Assembly (NCBI GenBank): GCA_963765705.1
Contig: CAVXXJ010000011.1
Span: 124,001-188,000 of the forward strand
Source of the DNA: Gaiellasilicea sp963765705
GTDB lineage: Bacteria > Actinomycetota > Thermoleophilia > Gaiellales > Gaiellaceae
DNA: 64,000 nt
Direction: 5' to 3'
Shown: positions 1 to 8,737 of the stretch, piece by piece
Layout: every line of letters starts with the position of its first letter
How positions within the stretch are numbered: position 1 is the first letter of the stretch
The notes under the pieces: generated by a model
The model's database searches: none
The model's input: only the letters and a program-made list of their open reading frames with translations
What the model was told of the DNA's origin: nothing
Position numbers and translations under genes: made by a program

Positions 1-2067
1 GAACAGCTTCTTGATGTTCAGCGAGTACGTCTTGCCGCTCTTCAGCGACTCCTGGATCAGCGTGGCCCGCCTGCCGTCCTTCGCCCCGATGCTGACCAGC
101 TGCAGCGTGTAGCCGGCGATCGGCGGTGCCTCGGTCCCCCAGCCGGCGAGCGTGCCGTCCGAGATCAGCGTGCCGCCCACCTTGACGTCGTCGAGCAGCC
201 AGCCGGCCTCGATCGGGCCGCCGTTCCCGAGCGTCGCGCCGTCGGTCATCATCCGGAACCGGAGCAGCACCGTCTTGCCGGCCCAGGCCGAGAGGTCGAA
301 CGACTCGGCGTGCCAGTCGGCGTCGCCGTTGAGCCCCGGGAGCTCGGCGATGATCGACGACAGCGCGGCCGGGTCGTGCTCGTCGGTCGTGTTGGCGTTC
401 GCAAGGCTCGTCCAGGTCAGGCCGTCGTCGGTCGACACCTGCACGAAGCCGAAGTCCCACCCCGTCTCCATCCCGTAGCGGGTGTCGAACGTGAGCGTGC
501 GATCGCCGTTCGCGGGCACGCTGACCGCGCGGACGATCGACCGGTCGATGTCGTGGGCGGCGCCGGCCGAAAGGACCGCGTCACCCGCCAACGAGACCGA
601 CTGCCACTCGAGCGGCGCGGGCACGTGCTTCGCCGGGCTCGAGAACTCGATCGACTTGATGTCACTCGCCTCGACCGGCGTGCCACCGGCGTTGCGCAGC
701 TGGACGTAGTCCGAGCCGTTCGGCGGCGCGCCGGCCGTCGAATACGACTCCGGGTTCGCCCAGTAGACGGACGCGTTCAGCGTCGGAGCCTGGAAGCGGG
801 TCTGCTCCTTTGCCCAGGCCATCAGCTTGGCGCCGTCGTCGAGCGCCTTGTCGAGCGCGATCATCGCCGCCCAGTCGTGGACGACATCCTGTGCCTTGTC
901 GCCGGTCAGGTACTTGTCGAGGTTCGCCTGCAGACCAGGGAGCCCGTTGGCGTCCTCGTTGTGCAGGTCGGTCATGAATGCCGTGCCGTAACGGCCGGCC
1001 AGGAACTCCATGAACGTCCACGCGGCGCCGTAGTCGGCGAGCGTCTCGAGCCCGCCCTGGTCCTCCCAGACCGTGAGCGAGTTCTCCGCCCCGCCCTTGG
1101 GCTGCGGGATCAGGTTCGCCGGCGTCTGCAGCGCACGCCAGCCGAGGAACGTCTGGATGTGGCCCTCCCAACCGGTCTCGAAGATCGAGCGCGCCGGGAA
1201 GCCGTACCCCGTCACCGTGATCGCATAGTCGGCGAGGCCCTCGTTCGCCCACGTCGCCTCACCGGGGCTCGCCCAGTACTCGAGCAGGTGCTGGTACTCG
1301 TGGGCGAAGATCGCCTCGTACTTGAAGGGCTGCGCCGGACGGTTGTCGCAGATCACCGTCGACGGCTCGTTCGGCGGGTTGGCGCCGGTGCGATGGAGCC
1401 AGTCGTACGAGTCGATCGACATCACGTTTCGCTCGACGAACGCGTTGATGTCGGACGAGTGGTAGCCGGCGACGTAGGACGGGAACGTGATGTCGCTGTA
1501 GTTCTCGTCCTTGAAGTTCGCGACCAGCGTGACGATCTTGTCGCCTGGCCCGGCGTAGTAGCCGGGGGGCACGATTCCAAGCTGCTCGAGCACACCGCCA
1601 TTCCCCTCGCGGGAGGGCGCCGAGCTGAAGGCAGCCGTCATCTTCGGGAACATGTTGCCGTCGAACTGCCCGGTGAAGTACGCGGCCTGCGCATCGGTGA
1701 CCACGTTGCGGACGCCGTCGTTGCGGCAGTCGCCCGCCGGGAAGTTGAGGTTGTCCGAGATCCAGATCTCGATCTTCTCGCCGACGGCGCGAAGCGTGAA
1801 GAGCTGGAAGCCGGGTGCGCCGGTGAGGATGTTGATCACCGGCCACTGCTTCTTCGTCCCCAAGGGTGGGCTGGGAACGGCAGCGGCGGCGACCCGGGCG
1901 CGCGGGCCACTGGTCTCAGGGGCCGCGACCGGACTCAGTGTCTCGGGCGAGCTCACCTTGACGTTGCCGACGTGAAGAACGTCGCCGTACGGGTCGCCGG
2001 CGAGCGCCGCGGCCGGTACGACGAGGCCGAGCGCCGCAACCGCGAGCGCTGTCACTGCTCTTCTCAC
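1..2067 (-). CDS. Secreted M6-like (immune inhibitor A type) metallopeptidase, 3' end outside the window
   Basis: The frame is open from a GTG start at 2067, preceded by a GGGGAGAAG ribosome site, to the window edge: 689 codons with no stop. An N-terminal signal peptide (Arg-Arg, a hydrophobic stretch, then Ala-rich) predicts export. The zinc motif HEYQH lies near residues 256-260 and is followed by a NEGLADY segment, the usual HExxH...NEG arrangement of M6/M30-type gluzincins. The C-terminal part (about residues 480-650) reads like the beta-sandwich domain of immune inhibitor A proteins, with DDGLTW, a WAGK turn and GWLLDDV. It is probably a secreted protease scavenging peptides. The substrate is unknown and the C-terminus is not seen. 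Confidence 0.8.
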   Translation of the reverse strand, partial: MRRAVTALAVAALGLVVPAAALAGDPYGDVLHVGNVKVSSPETLSPVAAPETSGPRARVAAAAVPSPPLGTKKQWPVINILTGAPGFQLFTLRAVGEKIEIWISDNLNFPAGDCRNDGVRNVVTDAQAAYFTGQFDGNMFPKMTAAFSSAPSREGNGGVLEQLGIVPPGYYAGPGDKIVTLVANFKDENYSDITFPSYVAGYHSSDINAFVERNVMSIDSYDWLHRTGANPPNEPSTVICDNRPAQPFKYEAIFAHEYQHLLEYWASPGEATWANEGLADYAITVTGYGFPARSIFETGWEGHIQTFLGWRALQTPANLIPQPKGGAENSLTVWEDQGGLETLADYGAAWTFMEFLAGRYGTAFMTDLHNEDANGLPGLQANLDKYLTGDKAQDVVHDWAAMIALDKALDDGAKLMAWAKEQTRFQAPTLNASVYWANPESYSTAGAPPNGSDYVQLRNAGGTPVEASDIKSIEFSSPAKHVPAPLEWQSVSLAGDAVLSAGAAHDIDRSIVRAVSVPANGDRTLTFDTRYGMETGWDFGFVQVSTDDGLTWTSLANANTTDEHDPAALSSIIAELPGLNGDADWHAESFDLSAWAGKTVLLRFRMMTDGATLGNGGPIEAGWLLDDVKVGGTLISDGTLAGWGTEAPPIAGYTLQLVSIGAKDGRRATLIQESLKSGKTYSLNIKKLF

Positions 2068-2126
2068 TTGCTTCTCCCCCTTGCTGAAGTCGTCGCCGTG
2101 CCGCGGCACGGTCACATGGCCGACTC

Positions 2127-2155
2127 AGACTAACGAGGAAAAGCAGAAATGCAAA
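2127..2155 (-). promoter_or_regulatory. Possible promoter of the M6-like protease
   Basis: In an A/T-rich island within GC-rich DNA, the minus strand reads TTTGCA, 17 nt, TAGTCT, about 60 nt upstream of the GTG at 2067. The match to -35/-10 consensus is modest (4/6 and 3/6), so this is tentative. Confidence 0.3.
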
Positions 2156-2185
2156 GGCTTTTTGGAAACCTCTGTAAAACCAGGC

Positions 2186-3514
2186 CTAGGTGTCGTGCGG
2201 CTTCGCCATCCGGCGGTAGTCGAGCGCCTCGTCGAGCGTCGCGTCGTCCACGCCCTCCTCGCGGGCGACCTCGCGGAGCGACCGTCCGCTCGACGCCGCC
2301 TTCTTGACGATCTCCGTGGCCTTGTCGTAGCCGATGTACGGGTTCAGCGCCGTCGCCGCCGAGAGCGTCAGCTCGGCGTAGCGCTCACACTGCTCGCGGT
2401 TCGCCTCGATCCCCTCGACGCACTTCTCGGCGAGCAGCCGCGACGCCGACGCCAGGAGCTTGACCGAGTCGAGCAGGTTCCGGGCCATCATCGGCACGAA
2501 GACGTTCAGCTCGAAGTGGCCCTGGAGGCCGCCGACCGTGATCGCCTGGTCGTTCCCGATCACCTGCGCCGCGACCTGGGTCACGACCTCGGGGATGACC
2601 GGATTCACCTTGCCGGGCATGATCGAGCTGCCCTTCTGTAACTCGGGGAGGAAGATCTCGGCGAGCCCGGCGCGCGGGCCGGAGCCCATCAAGCGGAGGT
2701 CGTTGGCGATCTTCGTCAGGCTGACCGCGACGACCTTGAGCGCACCTGAGGCCTCGACGAGCCCGTCGCGGGCGGCCTGAGCCTCGAAGGGGTCGGCCGG
2801 CGCGGAGATCTGTAAGCCGGTGTCGGACGAGAGCAGCTCGCGTACCTTCGCCGCGAACTCGGGATGCGTGTTCATGCCCGTCCCGACCGCGGTGCCGCCG
2901 AGTGGGATCTGGCCGAGGCGCTTGCGGCTGTCCCGCACGCGCTCGATGCTCTGGCGCACCTGCGCGGCGTAGCCGGCGAACTCCTGGCCGAGCGTGACGG
3001 GTACCGCGTCCATCAAATGCGTCCGGCCCGACTTGACGACGTCGTCGAACTCCCCGGCCTTCTTCTCCAAGGCGGCGGCGAGCGTCTCGAGGGCGGGGAG
3101 CAGGTCGTGCTCGACCTCGCCGAGCGCAGCGAGGTGGACGGCCGACGGGAAGACGTCGTTCGAGCTCTGGCCCATGTTGACGTCGTCGTTCGCGTGCACG
3201 TCGTCGCCGGCGAGCGCCGCGATCACCTCGTTCGCGTTCATGTTCGAGCTCGTGCCGGAACCGGTCTGGAAGACGTCGATCGGGAACTGGTCGTCGTGCT
3301 CGCCGTGGGCGATCGCATCACCCGCGGCGGCGATCCGCTCGGCCTTGTCGCCGTCGAGCAGTCCGAGCGAGGCATTGGCGCGCGCCGCCGCGGCCTTGAT
3401 CCGCCCCAGCCACCGCGCGACGGGCACCGGAATCGGCTCGCCGGAGACAGGAAAATTCGAGACGGCCTTGCTCGTCTCCCCGCCCCAGAGCTCGCGTGAA
3501 ATCTCCGTGCTCAC
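2186..3514 (-). CDS. fumC: Class II fumarate hydratase
   Basis: Reversibly hydrates fumarate to malate in the TCA cycle in the cytoplasm. Family landmarks are present: TGSGTSSNMNANEV near the N-terminus, MGQSSNDVFP, SGRTHLMDAVP and the signature GSSIMPGKVNPV. The frame is open further upstream, but that part would run into the tRNA gene. The GTG at 3514, just before STEISRELWG, matches the usual start of the family and gives about 442 residues, slightly short of the usual 460. It lies downstream of tRNA-Phe on the same strand, separated by a strong hairpin. Confidence 0.95.
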   Translation of the reverse strand: MSTEISRELWGGETSKAVSNFPVSGEPIPVPVARWLGRIKAAAARANASLGLLDGDKAERIAAAGDAIAHGEHDDQFPIDVFQTGSGTSSNMNANEVIAALAGDDVHANDDVNMGQSSNDVFPSAVHLAALGEVEHDLLPALETLAAALEKKAGEFDDVVKSGRTHLMDAVPVTLGQEFAGYAAQVRQSIERVRDSRKRLGQIPLGGTAVGTGMNTHPEFAAKVRELLSSDTGLQISAPADPFEAQAARDGLVEASGALKVVAVSLTKIANDLRLMGSGPRAGLAEIFLPELQKGSSIMPGKVNPVIPEVVTQVAAQVIGNDQAITVGGLQGHFELNVFVPMMARNLLDSVKLLASASRLLAEKCVEGIEANREQCERYAELTLSAATALNPYIGYDKATEIVKKAASSGRSLREVAREEGVDDATLDEALDYRRMAKPHDT

Positions 3515-3587
3515 AGGGCCAAAGTCTACCCGGGCACACGGGAGCCGAGCCCCCAATCCGACCCACGCAGCTTCAGGGGTGTTGAGC

Positions 3588-3617
3588 GACAGAAATCCGC
3601 TCCCGCGGATTTCTGTC
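3588..3617 (-). terminator. Perfect 13-bp hairpin after tRNA-Phe
   Basis: The arms gacagaaatccgc (3588-3600) and gcggatttctgtc (3605-3617) are perfect inverted repeats around the loop tccc. It lies 18 nt past the tRNA 3' end and upstream of the fumC start. No T-run follows on either strand, so it may be a factor-dependent terminator or a processing barrier. Confidence 0.6.
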
Positions 3618-3634
3618 TTGCGGAAAAGCAACGA

Positions 3635-3707
3635 TGGCGAGAGCCGGACTTGAACCGGCGACACCACGGTTTTCAGCCGTGTGCTCTACCAACTGAGCTA
3701 CCTCGCC
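3635..3707 (-). tRNA. tRNA-Phe (GAA anticodon)
   Basis: The reverse complement folds into a full 73-nt cloverleaf. It has a 7-bp acceptor stem (GGCGAGG with TCTCGCC, one G-U pair), a D-arm GCTC/GAGC, an anticodon arm CACGG-CTGAAAA-CCGTG carrying GAA at 34-36, and a T-arm GCCGG-TTCAAGT-CCGGC. The discriminator base is A and CCA is not encoded. Confidence 0.97.
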
Positions 3708-3743
3708 TCAGGTCGAGGGATTGTAGCCAGTAGGTTTCCGCCC

Positions 3744-4646
3744 GTGGCTCCAGGCAAGCAAGTGGCGATCATCGGCGCGGCGCTCGATCTCGGCGCCGGC
3801 CGGCGCGGCGTCGACATGGGGCCCTCGGCGATCCGCTATGCCGGGCTCCACGACCGGCTCAACGGCATCGGGTATGACGTCGTCGACTGGGGGGATGTCG
3901 AGACTGCCGTGCTCGAGGCGACCGAGGAGTCGGACCAGAGTGCGCGCTACCTGCCGCAGATCAAGGCGGCGTGCGTCCGCGTCGCCAAGCTGATCGAGCT
4001 CGCGCTGGAGGAGGACTCCCTGCCGCTCGTGCTCGGCGGCGACCACTCGGTCGCGCTGGGAACGCTCGGTGGGCTGGCGCGCTCGCGCGGCGTCGGCGGC
4101 GTGCTCTGGATCGACGCTCACAGCGACCTGAACACGCCCGAGTCGTCGCCGACCGGCAACGTGCACGGCATGCCCCTGGCCGCCGCGATCGGGCTCACCG
4201 ACGACCGGTTCTCGAGCGACGCGTGGACGCTGCCGGCGATCGAGCCCGAGCGTGTCGCCCTCGTCGGGCTCCGGTCGGTCGACTCGCGCGAGCGCGACCG
4301 GATCCGCGAGCTCGGGATCAAGGCGTACACGATGAGCGACATCGACCGGATCGGAATCGAGCGCGCGATCCGGGAGTCGCTGACGCAGATCGCCGGCCCC
4401 GGCTTCGTCCACGTCTCGCTCGACATGGACGCGCTCGATCCGGAGGTCGCGCCCGGCGTCGGCACGCCCGTCCGTGGCGGTCTCTCCTACCGCGAGGCGC
4501 ACCTCGCACTCGAGCTCGTCGCCGAGTCCGGGCTCGCCGGCTCGTTCGAGGTGGTCGAGGTGAACCCGATCCTCGATCGCGAGAACACGACCGCCGCGCT
4601 GGCCGTCGAGCTCGTCGCGAGCGCCCTCGGCAAGACGATTCTCTAG
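3744..4646 (+). CDS. rocF: Arginase (ureohydrolase family)
   Basis: Predicted to hydrolyse L-arginine to ornithine and urea. Manganese-site motifs are intact: GGDHSVALGT, DAHSDLN and SLDMDALDPEVAPG. GNVHGMPLA after the second motif is typical of arginases rather than agmatinases. The frame opens inside the tRNA gene, so I place the start at the GTG at 3744, immediately before APGKQVAIIG, giving 300 residues, the normal arginase length. Its stop overlaps the convergent methyltransferase by 4 nt. Confidence 0.9.
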   Translation: MAPGKQVAIIGAALDLGAGRRGVDMGPSAIRYAGLHDRLNGIGYDVVDWGDVETAVLEATEESDQSARYLPQIKAACVRVAKLIELALEEDSLPLVLGGDHSVALGTLGGLARSRGVGGVLWIDAHSDLNTPESSPTGNVHGMPLAAAIGLTDDRFSSDAWTLPAIEPERVALVGLRSVDSRERDRIRELGIKAYTMSDIDRIGIERAIRESLTQIAGPGFVHVSLDMDALDPEVAPGVGTPVRGGLSYREAHLALELVAESGLAGSFEVVEVNPILDRENTTAALAVELVASALGKTIL

Positions 4647-5446
4647 ACGGCGCGCGTGACCAGCGCGAGGCCCGGAATGACGTAGCCGTCGTCGCTGCGG
4701 AAGGGCTCGAGCCGGTCGCGTGCAGCGTCGTGGATCTCGGAGCGAATGCCGTCGTCGAGCTCCTCGAGCGTCGCGCGCAGCGACGCCGCCAGGCTCGTGA
4801 CGACGCGACGGTAGTCCTCCCAGCTCGCGAATCTGTACTCGACGGGAATCTCCTCGACCTCGACCTCCGCGAAGCCGGCTTTGCGAACGAGCTCTTCGAT
4901 CAGCTCCGGCTCGCCGAGCGCAAACTGGCCCGGCTCGCCGGGCGCCGGCGGCTCCATCAGCCCACGCTCGATCAGAGGCGGCCCGTAGGCCGTCGCCCAC
5001 GGGTTCTGCTTGGCGGGCGCCCAGGTGGCGAACGCGAGCGTGCCACCTGGACGAAGCACGCGGCGCGTCTCGCGCAACGCCAGTGCTGAATCGGGGACGA
5101 GCATGTACCCGAACCGTGAGACGACGGCGTCGACGCTCGCGTCCGGAAGGTCGATCGCCTGCATGTCCATGACCCGGTGGTCGGCGTTCTCGATGCCGAG
5201 CTTCCGTGCGGCCTCGACCATCGCCGGTGAGAGGTCGGTGGCGACGATCTGCGCGACGCGGCCGGCCAGCGCCTGGACGAGATCGCCGGTGCCGCCGGCG
5301 AGGTCGAGCACGGTGTCGCCGGGCTGCGGGTCGAGGGCGGCGACGAGCGCGGCCGTCACCGGCGCGTTGACGGCCGCGACCGTCTCCCGCTCCGCCTCCC
5401 AGCCGACCGCGGCGGCATCCCAGCGCTGCCGAACCTCGTCATCCAT
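4643..5446 (-). CDS. Class I SAM-dependent methyltransferase (UbiE/Methyltransf_11 type)
   Basis: Residues about 40-140 carry the Rossmann SAM-binding core: LDLAGGTGDLV (motif I), an acidic ATDLS after beta-2, and ASVDAVVSRFGYMLV then LRPGGTLAFATWAP. The substrate cannot be read from the sequence. The ATG at 5446 follows a good GGAGGGAGAG ribosome site and gives 267 residues. The start overlaps the 3' end of the upstream binding-protein gene, so the two are probably translationally coupled. Confidence 0.85.
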   Translation of the reverse strand: MDDEVRQRWDAAAVGWEAERETVAAVNAPVTAALVAALDPQPGDTVLDLAGGTGDLVQALAGRVAQIVATDLSPAMVEAARKLGIENADHRVMDMQAIDLPDASVDAVVSRFGYMLVPDSALALRETRRVLRPGGTLAFATWAPAKQNPWATAYGPPLIERGLMEPPAPGEPGQFALGEPELIEELVRKAGFAEVEVEEIPVEYRFASWEDYRRVVTSLAASLRATLEELDDGIRSEIHDAARDRLEPFRSDDGYVIPGLALVTRAV

Positions 5447-6341
5447 TGTCTCTCCCTCCGTTGTCGATCTCGACGACCGGCTTCTCCCAGTACTGGCCCT
5501 GAAGATCGTAGTGCCGACCGGTTCGCTCGTCCTCCTCGTCCTGTCCCTCCGCGACTGCGAGGAGAGCGAGGTCGTCACGCCAGGCCTTCCCGGTCGCGGG
5601 CCGCTCGATCAAGCCGATTCGCTCGGCGGCGCGCGAGGTGCGCTGGAAGGTGGACGGAGCCATCGTGCCAATGCCTGTCTCGTTCGGCCAGATGAGCGCG
5701 TTGATCTCGTTCAACTGCCAGAGCTGCTGAGACTCGCTCACCGCCGGCGCCCAGTCGTGCAGGATCCGCACGCACTCCTCGGGATAATCGCGGCAGAAGA
5801 CCCAGCCGAGGAAGCTCGCCTGGAGGAAGCGGACGGAGATGTCGCGGTTCTCGGGCTTCGCCAGCCACGCGCCGGCGGCGAAGATGCCGTCCGCGGGCAT
5901 TCCGGTGGCCGCGTCCCCCAGCACCCTCGCGCTCCGGGAGAACACCTGGGCGATGCTGACGATGTCCGTGCCGTCGTCGCGCGCCATGAGGAGCGCGGGC
6001 AGCGTGTCGATCCCGAAGTCCGCCCGCCCGGAGATCACCACCCGCTCGGCCTCGACGTCGCCACCCGCGTGGATAGTCGCATCGAGCTTCACGTCTTCGA
6101 AGAAGCCGCGCGCCTCGGCGGCGTAGTAGCCGGCGTAGCGTGCATGAGGGGCGGACGCGAGGTGGAGCGTGACGCTCGCGCGCTCCGGGATGACGGCCCC
6201 CTCGGCGTCGAGCGGCCTCGTCTCGACCGGATAGACGGTGTTCGTCCGCGCGGCCTCCTCGCCGCTCTGGCAACCCGCGAGCACAACGCCTAGGGCGAAG
6301 AGAGCGGCGAACACCGCCCAAAGCCCGCGGTGGACGGTCAT
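5439..6341 (-). CDS. NMT1/THI5-like binding lipoprotein with the central lobe missing
   Basis: A lipoprotein signal ending in LAGC predicts an anchored extracytoplasmic protein. It aligns along its length with the solute-binding protein at 20570-21736: YAGYYAAEARGFF, ADFGID, VAQVF/IAQVF, GWVFCRD against GWAFCRD, and the shared WQLNE[IV]NALIWPNE. About 98 residues that make up the second lobe in the paralogue are absent, and SARVLG runs directly into DAATGM. At about 300 residues it is therefore unlikely to close on a ligand in the usual way. No transporter genes adjoin it. The ATG at 6341 is preferred; a GTG at 6350 is also in frame. Confidence 0.75.
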   Translation of the reverse strand: MTVHRGLWAVFAALFALGVVLAGCQSGEEAARTNTVYPVETRPLDAEGAVIPERASVTLHLASAPHARYAGYYAAEARGFFEDVKLDATIHAGGDVEAERVVISGRADFGIDTLPALLMARDDGTDIVSIAQVFSRSARVLGDAATGMPADGIFAAGAWLAKPENRDISVRFLQASFLGWVFCRDYPEECVRILHDWAPAVSESQQLWQLNEINALIWPNETGIGTMAPSTFQRTSRAAERIGLIERPATGKAWRDDLALLAVAEGQDEEDERTGRHYDLQGQYWEKPVVEIDNGGRDNG

Positions 6342-6376
6342 CCCTCGCACCGAGCGGCCACTCTATCGTCTGCCCG

Positions 6377-7501
6377 GTGCGCTACCTACGCTCCCGAGCG
6401 ACTTGGTTCCTGCTGCTGATCCTGCTCGTCGCGGTCGGGTTCGAGCTCGTGCGTTCGAGACGGAGCCCGGACGCGGACCAGGTGCTGGTTCCGGCGCTCG
6501 TCGATCTCCGCGAAGCCGAAGCCAAGCAGCAGCTCGAGGCAGAGGACCTGCACTGGGTCGTCATCCGCCGCGCGAGCGACGGACCTCGCGGCCGCGTGCT
6601 CAATCAGGATCCGAGTGCAGGCAGTCGAGTGGATATGGGCCGACAGGTACTCCTCGTCGTCTCGGCCGCGCAGCCGATCGTTCCGCGCCTGATCGGACTG
6701 TCGCTGCCGCTGGCGGCGAAACGGCTGCAGGATGCAGGCCTCACGTTGCGCTTCGAGGCGGCGGTCTCGAACCAGAAGCCTGGGATCGTCGTCGGAACCG
6801 CGCCGGCGGGCGGCAGGTCGGTGGTGCCCGGTGCAACGGTGACCGTCCGCGTCTCGTCCGGACCCGGCCGAATCGATGTGCCCAACCTGCTCTGGGACTC
6901 CGCACCAGAAGCTCGCGCGACCATTCGTAGAGCCGGCTTCGTGGCGCGGACGTTCGAGGTGAGCTCGAAGGAACCCAAGGGCACGGTCGTGGCGCAGAGC
7001 CCTCAGCCCCGGGCTGAGCTCAGCCGAGGCTCGAGTATCCGCCTCGACGTGTCCACGGGCACCGATCCGGAAGCTCCTGCGCTTCCACGGTATGTCCAGG
7101 TGCCCAGCGTCGCGGGGCGCAGGCTCGCGGCGGCCCAGGAAGGGCTCGAAGCGCGAGGGCTCGTCGTTCGCGTCGAGTATCTGCCTTCCGACGCGCCGCT
7201 GGAAGAGGTCCTGAGCCAGGACCCCGTCGCGGCGACGACTCGACGCGGCGCGAACGTGTGGATCGGCGTCTCCGCCGGGCCAGACCAGTCCGGTCTCTTG
7301 GAGGTGATCGAGCTCGTCGGCCTGCTCGAAGACGGCGCGACCTCGGCGACTGAAACTGCCGGCTTCATCCCTCGTGTGCGCCGGGAGCGAACACCGGATC
7401 CGAAGGAGGTGGGCGTCGTCATCCGGCAGGAGCCCGAGGCTCATCGGCTGGCGCCGCAAGGTGGCCCGATCACGATCTACGTCGGCGAGGCCACAGGCTG
7501 A
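6377..7501 (+). CDS. Membrane-anchored PASTA-repeat protein
   Basis: An uncleaved signal anchor (about residues 8-24, WFLLLILLVAVGF) is followed by about five PASTA-like repeats (roughly 38-95, 98-163, 166-232, 238-300 and 305-370). These show the recurring pattern VPxLxGxxxxxAxxxLxxxGL...V..QxPxxG....G..V.V..S.G. PASTA domains usually bind muropeptides or beta-lactams, often on Stk-type kinases or PBPs. Here there is no kinase or transpeptidase domain and none next door, so it is an orphan sensor-type or scaffold protein. It starts with GTG, 35 nt from the divergent binding-protein gene. Confidence 0.8.
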   Translation: MRYLRSRATWFLLLILLVAVGFELVRSRRSPDADQVLVPALVDLREAEAKQQLEAEDLHWVVIRRASDGPRGRVLNQDPSAGSRVDMGRQVLLVVSAAQPIVPRLIGLSLPLAAKRLQDAGLTLRFEAAVSNQKPGIVVGTAPAGGRSVVPGATVTVRVSSGPGRIDVPNLLWDSAPEARATIRRAGFVARTFEVSSKEPKGTVVAQSPQPRAELSRGSSIRLDVSTGTDPEAPALPRYVQVPSVAGRRLAAAQEGLEARGLVVRVEYLPSDAPLEEVLSQDPVAATTRRGANVWIGVSAGPDQSGLLEVIELVGLLEDGATSATETAGFIPRVRRERTPDPKEVGVVIRQEPEAHRLAPQGGPITIYVGEATG

Positions 7502-7510
7502 ACAAATAGG

Positions 7511-7553
7511 TGGAGAGGAGCGGCGAGCCGCCCCCCTCCACCTTCCTGGGCTT
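7511..7553. terminator. Bidirectional hairpin between converging genes
   Basis: The arm ggtggag at the left and ctccacc at the right, with additional G/C pairing (agcggc / gccgcc) inside, form a long GC-rich hairpin. It fills the 55-nt gap between the PASTA gene and the converging isomerase-like gene. No clear T-run. Confidence 0.5.
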
Positions 7554-7556
7554 CGT

Positions 7557-8654
7557 TCAGCTGCCGACGGGCCCGAGCGCCGCCAGGTTGTTGTAGCTGA
7601 CCTGTGAGAACGCCAGCGACTGGCCAGGGTTGGCCGAGCCGCCCGGAGCGTTGTCCTGCTCGTACATCGGATAGTGCGAGCGGTTGGCGCCGATCCGGTC
7701 GAAGAACGTCTTGAAATCGATGTCCCCCGTGCCGAAGGGCACCATCGTGTAGCCGGAGCCGACGCCCGGCGGGTCTGCCGTGCGCCTGCCGTCCTTGGCG
7801 TGGAAGAGCGGGAAGCGGTGCGTGCTCTTGGACACCAGGCCGGCCGGGTCGAACACCTTCTCGACCACGTCGCCGTCCGGGTTGGTGTAGGTGCGGAAGC
7901 GGTGCTGGGCCACATGCGCCCAGTAGATGTCCATCTCCATGAAGACGGTCGTGTTGCCGCTCTTCTTGATCTCCCTGAGGAAGTACTCGTCCATCCGGAG
8001 CCCCGAGGAGCGGGTCGGGCGGCCGAGCGAGTCGAGCGGGCCACTGTCCAGGAGGAAGTTGTACGCGCCGTCGTGGTTGTGGTTGTACACGCCGAGGAGA
8101 CCCTCGGCCTTGGCGATGTCGCCGAGGGTCGCCCAGCGTTCGACCGCGAGATCCCAGTCCGCCTTGAAGCGGCTGCCGGTCGGGTCGCCACCGGTGCCGA
8201 TGTACTCCTGGCCGATGGTCAGAGCGATCTGGCAGTTCGCCTTGAACGTGTTGATCGCGGCCTCCGTCAGTGTGCTCGGAATGCTGCCGTGATTCCCCTT
8301 CGCGTCCAGGCCGTTCGCGTCCAGGATCGCCCGGATCTCCGCCGCCGTGATCTGGCGGCCGAGGATCTGCGTGCTCTGGTTGTAGCCAGCGAACTCGATC
8401 GTCTTGTAACCCTGCGCGGCGAGCGCGGCCAGCACCTGCGCGAACCCGTACGGGACACCTGAGGCGTCCGGCGCCGCCGAGATGCGGTCGCGCTGCGTGT
8501 ACAGGATCGTGCCGATGTTCTCCTTGGGCACGCGCAGCGGCTCGTTGCCGCCGATCGCTCGCGACGCGGGCCACGAGAGCGCCGCTGCTGCGCCTGCAGC
8601 CCCTGCAGCCGCGCCGAGGAACTTGCGGCGACTGATGCTGATCTCTCTCTCCAC
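7557..8654 (-). CDS. Tat-exported sugar phosphate isomerase/epimerase-like TIM barrel
   Basis: The N-terminus has a canonical twin-arginine signal (SRRKFLGAAAG followed by an Ala-rich stretch), so the enzyme is exported folded. The rest (about 60-340) is an AP-endonuclease-2-type TIM barrel. Characteristic pieces include TIEFAGYN at strand 1, VYNHNHDGAYNF, an FMEMDIYW segment with the usual metal-binding Glu, and LFHAKDG. The family includes sugar isomerases, epimerases and 3-keto-glycoside-processing enzymes; the substrate cannot be called. The GTG at 8654 lies about 10 nt after GGAGGAG. It is downstream of the ThuA/dehydrogenase gene and paralogous to the gene at 13835. Confidence 0.8.
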   Translation of the reverse strand: MEREISISRRKFLGAAAGAAGAAAALSWPASRAIGGNEPLRVPKENIGTILYTQRDRISAAPDASGVPYGFAQVLAALAAQGYKTIEFAGYNQSTQILGRQITAAEIRAILDANGLDAKGNHGSIPSTLTEAAINTFKANCQIALTIGQEYIGTGGDPTGSRFKADWDLAVERWATLGDIAKAEGLLGVYNHNHDGAYNFLLDSGPLDSLGRPTRSSGLRMDEYFLREIKKSGNTTVFMEMDIYWAHVAQHRFRTYTNPDGDVVEKVFDPAGLVSKSTHRFPLFHAKDGRRTADPPGVGSGYTMVPFGTGDIDFKTFFDRIGANRSHYPMYEQDNAPGGSANPGQSLAFSQVSYNNLAALGPVGS

Positions 8655-8694
8655 TTTCCGTTCTCCTCCCCCGCCCTCTCCGGACGATGAACGT

Positions 8695-8723
8695 GGGGCG
8701 CCGCACGGCGTGTGCGGCGCCCC
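8695..8723 (-). terminator. Perfect 12-bp GC hairpin between two sugar-locus genes
   Basis: ggggcgccgcac (8695-8706) and gtgcggcgcccc (8712-8723) pair perfectly around ggcgt. It lies 15 nt past the stop of the large upstream gene and 40 nt before the start of the next, so it could terminate or attenuate read-through or protect an mRNA end. Confidence 0.55.
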
Positions 8724-8737
8724 TCTGGTTTGTGGGT

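Noticed and set aside
310..2133. Long open frame on the plus strand opposite the M6-like protease
   Set aside because: Arg/Val/Asp-rich shadow of a high-GC gene with no domain sense; the minus strand has a signal peptide, zinc motif and ribosome site.
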